This document shows, one piece after another, positions 10,100 through 20,664 of a stretch of 64,000 nucleotides of DNA (positions are counted from its first letter, which is position 1; each line of letters begins with the position of its first letter). A model generated the notes under the pieces. It had not been told where the DNA came from. It did no database searches and was given only the letters and a program-made list of their open reading frames with translations. Source of the DNA: Mesostigma viride (lineage: Eukaryota; Streptophyta; Mesostigmatophyceae; Mesostigmatales; Mesostigmataceae); assembly GCA_009746045.1 (NCBI GenBank), contig RPFO01000027.1, positions 2,526,733 through 2,590,732 on the forward strand, in the 5' to 3' direction. The position numbers and the translations under genes are program-made.

Positions 10100-11999
10100 T
10101 CACTTCTGCTTGTTGCTGGTGGAGGAGGAGGCCACCGCCCCCCCATCCACCTTGGCCAGCACCGCCGCGCTGACCCGCGCGTCGTGCTCCTTCTTGGCGG
10201 CCTTGAGAGCCCGTCGCGCCGCCCTCGTCCGCTGGCTGCCGCTCTCCACCACCGGCAGCACGAAGGCGGCCTGGGCGACCCACGCGCCCTGGCCCCGCTC
10301 GCTCTCCACCACCATGAGTGACTCCACGATGCGTGCAAAGTACTCCATGCACGCGAGCTCGGTCACCGCCGTGACTCCCAGCTCCTTCACCGCCACGTCC
10401 AGGGCGTGGCACAGGTTGACCGCGATGTCCATGCGCTCGCGACTCTGCCACCCGCTGGTCTGGCCTGGCCCACGGATGAACATGGGCTTCAGGCCCTCCA
10501 GCCGGGCCCGCAGACTGCCCCCGTACCGGTCCTTGGCCGTTTGCAGGTACTCGGGCAGCACCCGCAGCTTGTACCGGTAGTCCTCCACCTCCCAAGGGAT
10601 GCTGGTGGCAGTCCCCGGCAGGGCGACCCCCTTGGTCATGGGCACAGCCAACACCTGGCCGCTCGCTGGGTCGGCGCGACCCGGTAGGCGGTCCCTGCGG
10701 CGCCGGCTGCTGCTGCGCCGGCCCGAGTCGCTGCTGCTGTCGCTGCTGCTGCTGCCGCGCCGCGCTGCTGCTGCTGCTGCTGCTGCAACGGCACGTGCGA
10801 TGGCGGCACTTGGGACACTTGGCCGTCTTGGCTCGCGCCGGTGCTGGGGCCACTGGTTTGGCGCCGGGCAGGATTGTCCCACCCCCCGCGCCCCTTGCTG
10901 GGCCGCTGGGTGTGAGCTGTGCAAGGGATACCCCTCTGCAGGCTCCTCGTCCCCCGCCACGGACGCGGGGGCCGTCACCCATCCCCCCTGGCCGCCCGGG
11001 GCTCTTCCCCAGTGCCTGGGCCTCCAGCCCCCGGCCACCCGGCTCCCCAGTACCCCGGGGGGGAGCAGGCACCCAGTAACCGCCCCCTGGCACTGCTCCT
11101 TCCCCTGCCCCACTGGTGTACCCCCATGGAGGGGCTACCCCCGTGGCGTGCAGGCCACCAGCCCACAGTGGGGCTATCCCGGGGTGGGTTTGAGGGGTGT
11201 GCCCACCCGGCACTCGCAGTGCAGGGCCCAATGGGGGGTGCCCTCCTCCCTGCAAGCCGGCAGGGCCCCCCCCACCCCCCCGCACCCATCACCCCCTGTC
11301 CACCCATGACGGCGCCCATGCGGGCCATCATGGCGGGGTCCATGGCCAACAGGTGGGCCCCCGCAGCCCCTCCCTTGCCACCGCTGCGCCCCCCCCCACA
11401 GTTGGGGTCGCGCCCCCTACCCCCTTTCCCCTGGCCCCTCCAGCCACCAGGGGGGTGCCTCCCACCACCTTCCCTCGCCCAGCAAATGGCGTGGCACCTC
11501 TGCCAACAGTCTCCCCCCCCCTGGGAGACCTGTGCCAGTCTCCTGAGCCGATCCTAGGGCTTCTACGCTCATGTTGCCCATGGTTGCCGCAATTTTTGCC
11601 AAATCATTGGAAAAATTCGCAGCTTGAGGCGCCCCATCATTCTGCTCATCTCCAGAGGCCCCAGACATGCCCCCCAACATATCTTCGGCCTCCTCAGAGC
11701 CTACAAAGCCCTCCTCGGCCCCCATTTCGGCCAGGAACCCCTCTGGCAGTTTGTGCTCCAAGGAAAACGCGATATTCTTTCCCAGTTGTGCTGGCTCGCT
11801 GCTAGCTTCTATTTCATATCCCACACTCACCAAATACCGTCCTAATGAGTCTAAGGGAAGCTGCAAGTCTTGCCTTGTAGGCAGGACCGAGGGAACCCAC
11901 TATCAAAGTGGCCAACGAAGTGCTATCCTTATTTGCTGCAAAATAAAGATTTCGTGCAGTTTGCGCGAAACCTCTCGGAATGGGCTCATTCGACCCCAT
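10100..11999 (-). pseudogene. Gag-like protein (D1-2)
   Basis: The ATG is at 11999 (MGSNEPIPRGFAQTARNLYF). The C-terminal conserved domain lies at 10110-10660 and stops with TGA. The N-terminal part needs a frame change near 11865, where D1-2 lacks bases that D1-1 has; further slips fall in C/G runs near 11275-11520. The pol frame is open from 10338, so gag and pol overlap by about 240 nt. This suggests frameshift expression, but indels between copies hide the direction. Confidence 0.7.
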
Positions 12000-12021
12000 T
12001 TTTTGCTGCGAAATCACTTAA

Positions 12022-13905
12022 GGGGACGTGGCGCGCCGAATATTTTCCGCGCCAAAAAATTCGCGGTACTGTCCGTACGGTGTATAATGTGTGCCCGGAC
12101 CGCTCAACCCTCGCGGAAGTGGCCATGGCGGCATGCCTTTATGCAATATTAATCGATATGGCACGTAAACAGCTAGAAAAAATGCTTGAATTTCGCAGAA
12201 GATTAGTTGATGACCTCATGGCGTGGCGGAAAGTTTACGGTTTGCAATATCGCTAATTTCTCGAACGGCTACGGGCGCGGGGGTCCAGGATATAATTTCT
12301 CTTGCGGATCATGAAATTTAATGCAGGTTTACGGCAGCTATTGTGAGGCAACGTAGGCTCTAAAGAGCGATTATGAAGCTAACTTAATGGTGTTGTCGAG
12401 TTTGTGCCGAAGCTTCCCGGTTTCTTTTACATTTCCGGCATTCAAGGTAAGAACCTACGCAGGCCTGCGCATGTCGCCTTCGACGTATTCACGGAAGGCG
12501 CACCTTCCTTGTTCGCCTGATCAATGGATGATGTCTTTTATTGTTCGAGCTTGCGTGACAGTTTATGCATGAAACATTTCCACGCAGGCAGGTGCATTAA
12601 CGTCGGCCTTTCGCCCTTTTTTCGGGCAGTTTCCCTGCAGGAAGCGCTCCATTTCTTTCGGTTGCATCGTCAGATTTCTAGCTATTTCGTACAATTTCGT
12701 GTAGTTTGTGGCTGGCATGCTAAATGCGCCGAGGTCAAGTTGTTGGTAATGTGTTGACATTTGTTTTCCATAATCCTTTGGACGTGACCTTGCTCAGACG
12801 CTTTGTTATGTGCCGGATCTGACACGCCTGTTTTAGAACGACATCCGGCATGTGCCTAGAGGCTAACAAGCTGGCATCAGCTTCTTAGCAAATTGCCCTA
12901 TTGGAAAGGAAGGTGAGAGTGGTTCTTTTGCTGGCCATACTGCATGAGTGGCATTGCATTAGATAGGTGTTTCCATTGCTTTCCTTGAGCTATAACCATT
13001 AAGACTTCCCTGCTATGTGTGCAGCAAGGCAAGCTGGATAGGATGTGAATGCTTGGCACACAACATGTATGATTTGCTGCCAAGTTTGCAGGCTGCAGTT
13101 GCCTCTATTGCTTGGGCAGTCTTTCTAAGGTTTTTACACGTATACTTGCTGAGTTCTTGGCATAAATTTACATGGTAACCTTGGGCTGAGCTTGGTGTAT
13201 GCTCTCTTGGTGTGTGTATGCCTAGCGATGGTGTTGCTATGCGCACGCTGGCAAGGCTGGCCATGCTGAGGGCAGGGGAGGGCAGATGAGGTGCCTAGCC
13301 TTTTCTTATGTTGTGTGATCGAGTTGGGCATGTTTTTTGGCTTCTTGGATGGAAAACATGATGCCTAGGTGGCCTTATACACAGAAAAACCTCATTTAGC
13401 GTATGTTCAGGTTTTAGCACGCCAAACGCAATAACTTGAGCTAGACTTGTCGGAATGACCTGGGACTTGGACCACTGCTGTCCCCCTGTTAGCCGGATTT
13501 TCGCTACATTTTGTTGCCTAATCTGAAGTGTTTATGACATGTTTATTCCCAATGTCCGGTAAAAAAAGGGTACTTTTGCGGGGAAATTAATAACTGTTCA
13601 AGGTTTTGTCATTTTCATGATGTAAATAGCTCAGCAAGCTACAAACTCAGGGAACTATAGACGCTACATTTTTTTTGCCAACAAATGAGTGCATGGGCTG
13701 GGGCATACATAGCCCTAATTAGCGTCTTTTTCTATTTATAGCGCTATCTTGGCGTATATGTGGGGGTAGTACCCCCAACAAGTGCACGGACAACTCACTA
13801 GAGATGTTATTTAGTGCCCCCAATCATAATTTAGCATGGTGCAACTGAAATTCAAGTGATATTAGCATGGGTCAAGTTTTAAGTTTTTTGGGGTGCCACC
13901 TCCCC
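12022..13905. mobile_element. T1a, non-autonomous TTAA-flanked TIR element
   Basis: It is flanked by TTAA at 12018-12021 and 13906-13909. Termini are GGGGACGTGGCGCGCC and, inverted, GGGGAGGTGGCACCCC. The inserted block 12022-16186 is absent from D1-1, where the site reads ATCACTTAATATGA (7608-7621), so TTAA is the target. TTAA targets are typical of piggyBac and Kolobok; no transposase is present to decide. The right 500 bp match the right end of T2. Confidence 0.8.
12125..12256 (+). CDS. Small ORF at the left end of T1a (43 aa), unknown
   Basis: The ORF begins at the ATG of GGCCATGGCG, the same context that precedes related ORFs in T1b and T2. Its C-terminal half (LVDDLMAWRKVYGLQY) weakly resembles theirs (DDxxMMLxCGG...LVYNIA). 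It has no recognisable domain and may be a decayed first exon. Confidence 0.3.
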   Translation: MAACLYAILIDMARKQLEKMLEFRRRLVDDLMAWRKVYGLQYR

Positions 13906-15504
13906 TTAAGGGGAGGGGACATGCCTAAAGGGCACTTTTCTGGAAACCATACCTATGCATGTGCAAAAAATCCAATGATGATTGGGGACCATAAATATGA
14001 TTAAAAAAAAATTTTCCAGCCACTTGGGGGGGTACTAGCCCCCACCATACACCGGTAACGCGCTAAAAATAGAAAAAGACGCTATTTTAGTCACATTTTC
14101 CCTAGGACAATGGGCAAACATATTGGGACCAAATCATATATTCCCGCATAGTTCCCCCACTTTTGAGAAATTCTACCTAATTGGGACCAAGAAATAAGAA
14201 TGTTTACTCACGTTGATGGATTTCCCGCAAAACAGGTACTTTTTTAATCCAAAAAAAAAAAATCAAATCATAAACACATCATATCATGCTCCACCATATA
14301 TTCCCAAATATTACAGGTGGGGGGACATGCAGCCCCAAATTTTCAGGTCATTCTGACGAGCGCAGCTCTAGTTGATGGATTTCCTAGGTAGCCACCTGTG
14401 ACGAAGCTAAGGGAGGTTTCTTAGTGTATCTTACACCATAAACACCCCTTTATCCATCCAAACCATGCAAAAACTGGCCAAACCACATGCTGCCAACCTC
14501 TGCACATACGGTACCTCCTATGTTCAAGGTTTGACGCCATTCTGACAAGAACTGCCCAAGTTACAACCATTCCAAGACGGCCACCCATGTAGACTCTACA
14601 AGGAAATTAGAGTAACCATTCAGCCACACTAGCACCTCCTTCTTCATCAAGGACATCTGCAAACTGACCAAAGCACACATAATTAACTCTTGCACGCTGA
14701 CGGCAACGCATGCTCAACGTGGGGGGTCATTGTGACAAGAACTACTCAAGTTGATGGGTTTCCTATATGACCACCTGACAAGGCGCTAAGGACCACTCAG
14801 TAAGTTAGTAACCCCACAGTGCCACTTCGTATGCCATCCAACATGCACCAAAACCATGCTGAGTATGTTTACAATGTACGAAGGGGTGGCCACGCACCTC
14901 ATATGTCTTCATCATCCCTCCAGCATGGCCAGCCTTGTAAATATGTTCATAGCCTTGACGATGGTAGCCCTAATATGCCTAAGCAGCATTTCCTATGTTT
15001 CTCCTAGGTTAGAGTGTAAGGTTGATGACAACCAAGCTAATCAACTCAACAACACCTCCTAAACTGTCCTCCCCGGCATGGATGACAAACTGGGACTATG
15101 GAGGGCAAGGAACCAAGTAGGAACATGGTATATATAGCTTGCATGCAGTCATGCATGTCAACCATGGTTGGCTCAGCACATTGTAGTCTTGTCACATCAT
15201 CATAACAAAGGAAAGCTCAAACAACCATTGGTGACAGCTATCTACATGCAGTCACACAAATGCAATATCTCCAACATCATCATCACTAAAACACTTCCAT
15301 CCCTGCACGATAAAATTCAAAGAAACTATTGGCGGCCCTTCAGCGCATGAGCGCTGTGATGCCGCTGCGAAGAGAGGGTGCGTCACTCTCACACAACAAG
15401 AAGCGTCCATACGCACAACATCCTTGCCGGAACACGTTTTATGAAATGCCTTATACCTTCCCGAAGAGCTATAGGCTGCGACTGAAGCGGCCCTGATCAC
15501 GACA

Positions 15505-15717
15505 TCAACGAAAACAATCTAAAGCTGCCAGGTATTCGACAACACAACGGCAAGCGACGGCGAGATAGCTGGCGGAAACGGCCCAAAAAGAACGCAAAAA
15601 ACCTCGAACGATGAGCTCATAGAAGAAAGCACTGATAGCAGATAACATTCGCGACAAACCTGTACCTCGCTCTCGTAAATCCCTCGCCCAGGCGCGCAAC
15701 AACCGCCGTTCTTCCAT
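15505..15717 (-). CDS. Conserved small ORF B of T1b (70 aa), unknown
   Basis: MEERRLLRAWARDLR opens a predicted helical, Arg/Leu-rich peptide with ELIVRGFLRSFW in the middle. The same ORF is at 25349-25516 in T2, with many differences but the frame kept for about 55 codons. A GTAAGT donor-like site precedes it in both copies, so it may be an exon. No family is recognised. Confidence 0.45.
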   Translation of the reverse strand: MEERRLLRAWARDLRERGTGLSRMLSAISAFFYELIVRGFLRSFWAVSASYLAVACRCVVEYLAALDCFR

Positions 15718-15920
15718 GGACAGGTCAGACACGCACTGCGCAGGTCTGAACAATTACTTACCGATAATGGCCGAAAATCTGGCAAAAAGCACCAGCTCGG
15801 TTTAGAATTCGATGCAAAGGGTATTAACGCCTGCTTCACGGTCAAAACAACCCTAAAAACCGCGATTTTACTGCCGCTATCATGAATTCTATTTTATTCC
15901 GCGCGACCAAAAAATTCAGA

Positions 15921-16082
15921 TTACCCCCCATGCCGATGGCATAAAAAAACAACAGCGATATTGTAAACCAGCTGATTTCCGCCACAAACTAACATCATAA
16001 ACTCATCGTCTTTTAGATTCGAGTAAAATTTTTGCATTTCGCCTGCCCTAGGGTGGTAGTTTCGCCTGAACGCAGTCGCCAT
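15921..16082 (-). CDS. Conserved small ORF A of T1b (53 aa), unknown
   Basis: The ORF is 162 nt, MATAFRRNYHPRAG to CHRHGG, with a Cys/His-rich end. T2 has the same ORF with identical length (24999-25160). Neighbouring non-coding sequence has diverged more. The function is unknown. Confidence 0.45.
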   Translation of the reverse strand: MATAFRRNYHPRAGEMQKFYSNLKDDEFMMLVCGGNQLVYNIAVVFLCHRHGG

Positions 16083-16260
16083 GGCCACTTCTGCAAGGGG
16101 TGCGCGCACCGTGCACGTGAAATTTATGACCTTCGGTACCGGCGCGAATTTTTTGGCGCCAAAAAATTCGGGCATGTCCCGTCCCCTTAATATGACGTGG
16201 AAATTATCGAGCTTTAAAGAGCGCAAAAAGAACGAGTGATTTTGACCAAGAAACGGCAAA

Positions 16261-16735
16261 GAAAACTGATAAAGCATGCGCCGCCATGTCTTCCTCAATA
16301 AATTGGCTGCATTGCATGCGCACGGTGACGGATGCAAGTCCGGTACAGTACTGGCGCGGCGCCCAGGTGCCACTGAACAGTTGTACTACAAAGAACCCAT
16401 TTGTACTGATTCTTTCGACATTGTACTACGTTTAGTCACTGTCTACTTCAACCCAGGTGGTCATACCACCTCCTAGGCAGGTTGTGCTACACCTGAACGA
16501 ATCTTTACTAGCCTGAGCTAGTTTGAACTAGTTTGAAGTAGATTGTACTACCCTGTAGTACCAATGAAGTACTTTGAACTACATCCAAGTACTTGGAAAC
16601 AGTCCATAGGTCATTTGCAGGGACTTTCACCCTTTCCAGGAGCATTTCTTGCAGATCAGCCATGAGGCAGCGGCACCGACTCGCACTCCGCTCCCCTTAG
16701 TCGCAAATCAGGGAATCCAGATTGTAAGATCAACC
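16261..16735 (-). repeat. A1 terminal repeat of D1-2
   Basis: Nearly identical to 7688-8162. It marks the 5' end of D1-2, separated from its gag by the T1a/T1b insertion. Confidence 0.88.
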
Positions 16736-16808
16736 AGTGATATATACTCACCCATTTGTATAATTGAACTAATCTTTAGTCCATGCATTGTCCAAAAGCC
16801 TGCAAAAA

Positions 16809-16824
16809 GTCCTAAATTTAGGAC
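16809..16824. repeat. Palindrome GTCCTAAATTTAGGAC, copy 1
   Basis: A perfect 16-bp palindrome, repeated at 18534-18549. The copies bound most of the unassigned region and could be decayed ends or protein-binding sites. Confidence 0.6.
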
Positions 16825-18533
16825 GCTGGGGAATGCGTATTTAATCATGTAAACCGTAATATTTGACCCTGGCATTTGTGCCACTGAGAAATAATATAGT
16901 TTTTAAATTTCTATCAAAGACCTAGGTTCAAATAACGACGTTTAGTATCAAAACTGGCCCTGCCCCATGGCAGACCTCGAACAAAAAAAATGGCCCAAAA
17001 TTAAAACTAGGACTTTTTAGGACCACCATGTATATCACCCATCACCACGCCACCCACACAGTCCCATTAGCTTCTTACCAATCCTCAGGGCCCCACGGGA
17101 CCCTACGCGGCCTTGGGGAGGTGGGGCAGCGTATAACAAGGCCGTACCGTGCTGTGGCTGCACGTATATATACGCGTGCCTAACGGTGTCACAGATGCGG
17201 CAGATCATGCAATATAAGGTTGTATGGTTGCTGAGGTTGCCTGGCTTGAACATGACCCACCCCTTACGGCAAACTCTCTCTAAGCATATACCATAGCTTG
17301 TTTAATGTCACGGGCATGCTGGCCACCACCCAGGAAGGAGAGGACACCACATTTGTATGGCAACTTACACAGGATAGCAGCCAGATGAAGTTGTTAAAGG
17401 GCACTATCCAACATGACACACTTTGCATGCATTCTAGGGGGGGGGGAGAGCTGTAAAAGCATCACATATAAGCAGCACAAGAACAGATAGAACAACTGCA
17501 AGCAATGGGCCCATGGCAGATAATGAACGCAACCGTGACATAGCTGGGAAGCATGCGTAACTTAGCAGCAGCGAACAAGGAAGATTGCGACGATAGAAGG
17601 TACATGCCGTAAACCAACTACGTAAGCCATGTACATGCACAGAAACTGTCCTGGCTTTCAGGCATAGCCGGCTGACACTTACTGCTACGACTACGCTACC
17701 CCTTACACCTAACCATAGAGAGAACCCGGCACACACCTGCTTGTTACGTCGCCACGTCCAGGTGGATGCATTAAGAATCGCGGATATCCGCAGCCAGCCA
17801 GCTTACCGGCACAAGAACGCAGCCAAACTTACAAAATGGTTCGAAAGTAACGTAAGACACGCCGAGCATTGTTCTAGGCCCAAGAGATATCGAAAGACAA
17901 GTCCTGTCACGTGCGCTCGCTACCCAGCCTTGACGTTCTGTAAAATGGTCGACAGTAAACTTCGGGCAAGAACACCCAGGCCCGGGCGCTCCCTTGTCAG
18001 ATATACCGTTTCCAAACTCTATACTACGATGAAAATCAAGCGCAAAAACTGCCTGGCCTGGTGCGGGCAACGTTTCCTCACGCACTGACATGTTTGTGCT
18101 CAAAATCGACCGTCCGGGCGCAGGCGATCTGTGACCTACTCATGTTGAGCAGCCGTGCTACACATGCAAACGCAAATAATTTCATAACCAAATTCAGACC
18201 CTTTAAGCATAAGTACCAAGCTTTCGTTCTTGCTACTGGGGGCCCAAAACGATAAGCTCACATGAAAATGCCGCCCATATTTGTCAGGTCGCCATATCCG
18301 CCGCACATCATTCCCGCACCCACTTTTTTGGCCCAAAATCTCTGTATTTTTGGTCGAGTTACGTACATTCCCGCGCATCTACCCGGTACCCGGTACGGAA
18401 TCCGGGTACGATGTACCGGTATCACGGGTAGAGTACATCTTGGAGGTCACGGTCCACTAGGGGTATTGACCATATAGTGACCCCCCCTGCCCGGTACCTC
18501 GGTTATAGTGACCTTAGGACTTTTTAGGACCAA

Positions 18534-18549
18534 GTCCTAAATTTAGGAC
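18534..18549. repeat. Palindrome GTCCTAAATTTAGGAC, copy 2
   Basis: Identical to 16809-16824 and directly preceded by GGACTTTTTAGGACCA. Confidence 0.6.
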
Positions 18550-18799
18550 GGCCGGCTGATTAACAATTAATAAGCCTATTAACAATGTCATGCACCATGC
18601 CCTACTAAACACAATTGCAGGCAGCCACCATGATGAACCATTATTTTATTAATGCTAATTGACCTAATTCTTTATTATTCCTTAATTATGACAACCATTA
18701 ATTAATTGCTAAGTCATGCGGCAAGAAGGTCCAGTTCCTCCACCCAGAAGCCCAAAAGGCCAAAACCAACATGGCAATAAACAAATGCAGGTAGCATCA

Positions 18800-19375
18800 C
18801 CACCCATGCCATGAACATGCATCATCATATGAGATGTAAAATCCCATCTATCTAAAGTTCTTGAGACATGCATCATTGCAGCAGGCAACCACCATGCCTT
18901 ACACTGTCATGCACCATGCCATAAACACATATGCAGGCAGCCACCTGACCATGCCTGATACATACAACGTCATGCATCATCATATGAGATGTAAAATCCT
19001 ATCTATCTACAGTTCTTGAGACATGCATGCAGGCAACCACCGGCATGCCATACACTGTCATGCACCATGCCATACATAAACACATATGCAGGCAGCCACC
19101 ACCATGCCATACATACAATGTCATCATGCATCATCATATGAGATGTAAAATCCTATCTTTCTACAGTTCTAGAGACATGCAGGTAGGCAACCACCGGCAT
19201 GCCATACACTGTCATGCACCATGCATGCCATAAACACGTACTACTATGCAGGCAGCCACCACCATGCCATACATACAATGTCATGCACCATGCCATAAAC
19301 ACATATGCAGGCAGCCACCACCATGCCATACATATAATGTCATGCAACATGCCATAAACATGCATCATGATGTGA
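18800..19375. repeat. Degenerate minisatellite
   Basis: Interspersed units contain GCAGGCAGCCACCACCATGC, ATAAACACATATGCAGGCAG and a longer unit with CATCATATGAGATGTAAAAT. The higher-order period is roughly 60-130 bp. No coding potential is supported. Confidence 0.75.
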
Positions 19376-19528
19376 GATTGTGAGTCATACGTCCTACCAC
19401 TTGAAAAGCAAAGTACTCATGCCACGTACAAATGAGGCGAGCTGCCAGCTGGCCAGCCAGTGGCCAGCCCCAAGCTCTAGCGCCACCATGCACGGCACTC
19501 TAAATCCAGGCCAGCAAACTAAATTGGC

Positions 19529-19889
19529 TTATGCCTCCAGGGCATCCTCATCTGAAATCTCCTTCGGCTTTGATAAAGCTTGCAGGTTGTGGTGTGTGCT
19601 GATGAGCCTGTTGTGCATGATGTGGCTCATCCGGTTCCGACGCAGGCTCTTGATCCACCCAGCGCTGCTGTTGACACGTTCCACAGCACCGCTGGAGACC
19701 GGCTGGGCCAGCACCTTCATCGCCACGTCCTGCAGCTCCTTGGTGGAATCTCCCCACGTCATCCACCACTCCCACGGCTCCAGCTTGCCATTTGCGACCT
19801 GCAAAGCGGCCGCAATGGCTTCTGGGGCGCCGAAGCTGCCACGTTTCGTGTGGTACTGGGTGAGCTGGCTCATCGCGCGGGCCCATCAA
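19529..19889 (-). pseudogene. hAT transposase C-terminal dimerisation domain, fragment
   Basis: The frame contains YHTKRGSFG, WWMTWG, ELQDVAMKVLAQPVSSGAVERVNS and KSLRRNRMSH..MHNRLISTHHNL. This is the pattern of the hAT C-terminal dimerisation region, where LAxxVLxxPxSSxxxER is followed by KRNRLS. The upstream catalytic part is missing because E2 starts at 19884. An N-terminal hAT BED finger on the same strand lies at 37213-37849, and the two may be the ends of one gene. Confidence 0.75.
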
Positions 19890-19912
19890 GTTTCGTTTAA
19901 GGGGACGTGGCG

Positions 19913-19917
19913 CGCCG
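19913..19917. repeat. C2 target-site duplication, left
   Basis: CGCCG, repeated at 24908-24912. Confidence 0.9.
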
Positions 19918-20664
19918 TGTTGAAAGAACTAATGGGTTTGCCTTCTACAATGCTTGTGATTGGAACCCAAATGTGCCTGTCCTTGCAGGTACAGGCTATG
20001 GAGGATGGAAGCAAAGAGACAGAGACTCAGTTTGAGGCAGAATGATAGTGAGGAGTACCTTTGGCAAGGCTCCTCAGTTGTTTTATTAACTCGAGGAAAA
20101 AAAACACAGGCAGAAAACTGGAATGACCTGATTGGCTGGCTAGGAATGTGCCTAGGAATATTCTCATGTAATACTCAGGCCACCAATCAGGTTAGGTCAG
20201 TGTACAGGCTACCAATCAGATCTAGACAAGAATAAATCTTATCTTGTAACTGCTGTACAGCCTTATCTTGTAACTGATGTACAGTCTTAACTTGTAACTG
20301 CTGCACAGTAATCTAACTATTTAATAAAAGATCTCTCTGTGTGTGATCTGATGATGATGAAGTAAATCTGGCGTGAACATATCAGCGCCACATCTGACAT
20401 GCACAGTGTACATGTCAATCAGTCAGCTGTCCTGTCATAGATTCTCATCTGACATGTCATAGGTCAGCTGACATAGACAGATTTGTCAGCTGCCTATAAG
20501 GATCCACTTGGCATAGGTACTAATCCCTGATTACTAAAACTGGCCACAACTTTCTCATTTGTAGGCCAAATCCAACGGGATAAAAAACAGTGGCTCCTGT
20601 ACAAGAGCCTCTATCTATCTAGCCAGGTCAGGTGGGTACAAATACAAGGACCATGTCCTTGACA
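19918..20664 (-). repeat. C2 3' LTR
   Basis: TGTTGAAAGAAC to CCTTGACA on the plus strand; 747 bp. Nearly identical to the 5' LTR. On the minus strand the polypurine tract AAGGGGGG directly precedes it. Confidence 0.92.

Larger units (their letters stand above)
13910..16186. mobile_element. T1b, TTAA-flanked TIR element in opposite orientation to T1a
   Basis: It is flanked by TTAA at 13906-13909 (shared with T1a) and 16187-16190. Its termini pair with each other: GGGGAGGGGACATGCC and, inverted, GGGGACGGGACATGCC. The right part (15060-16160) is the reverse complement of T2 24913-26000, so T1b points the other way from T1a. It carries no transposase, only small ORFs. Most of 13910-15060 is AT-rich and shows no gene. 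Confidence 0.78.
1..16735 (-). mobile_element. DIRS-like element D1-2, interrupted, 3' end outside window
   Basis: This element is read on the minus strand from its 5' A repeat (ends 16735) through gag, RT, RNase H and tyrosine recombinase. It leaves the window at base 1 inside its 3' UTR. Three insertions break it: T1a/T1b 18 bp upstream of the gag ATG, D1-1 inside RNase H, and E1 between RNase H and the recombinase. Removing them restores the order and frame seen in the uninterrupted copy D1-1, which is direct evidence that the scattered pieces are one element. DIRS-like elements copy through RNA but insert with a tyrosine recombinase and make no long target duplication, as seen here. Single-base frameshifts make this copy non-functional as written. 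Confidence 0.88.
16736..18799. other. Unassigned AT-rich region
   Basis: I see no supported gene. Open frames here are short, lie on both strands and lack motifs. The region holds two copies of a 16-bp palindrome and two copies of GGACTTTTTAGGACCA, two TATAGTGACC motifs (18473-18482 and 18503-18512), and a run of CCGGTACC-type motifs near 18380-18420. It may be a decayed transposon or ancient flank. Confidence 0.4.

Noticed and set aside
17434-18103. Possible host gene from open frames of 100-115 codons on both strands
   Set aside because: Overlapping frames on opposite strands, no recognisable domain, no splice structure I can defend.
18800-19375. CRISPR-like array because of regularly spaced repeats
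   Set aside because: Units are degenerate, unequal in spacing, without unique spacers or cas genes, in a eukaryotic setting. It is a minisatellite.
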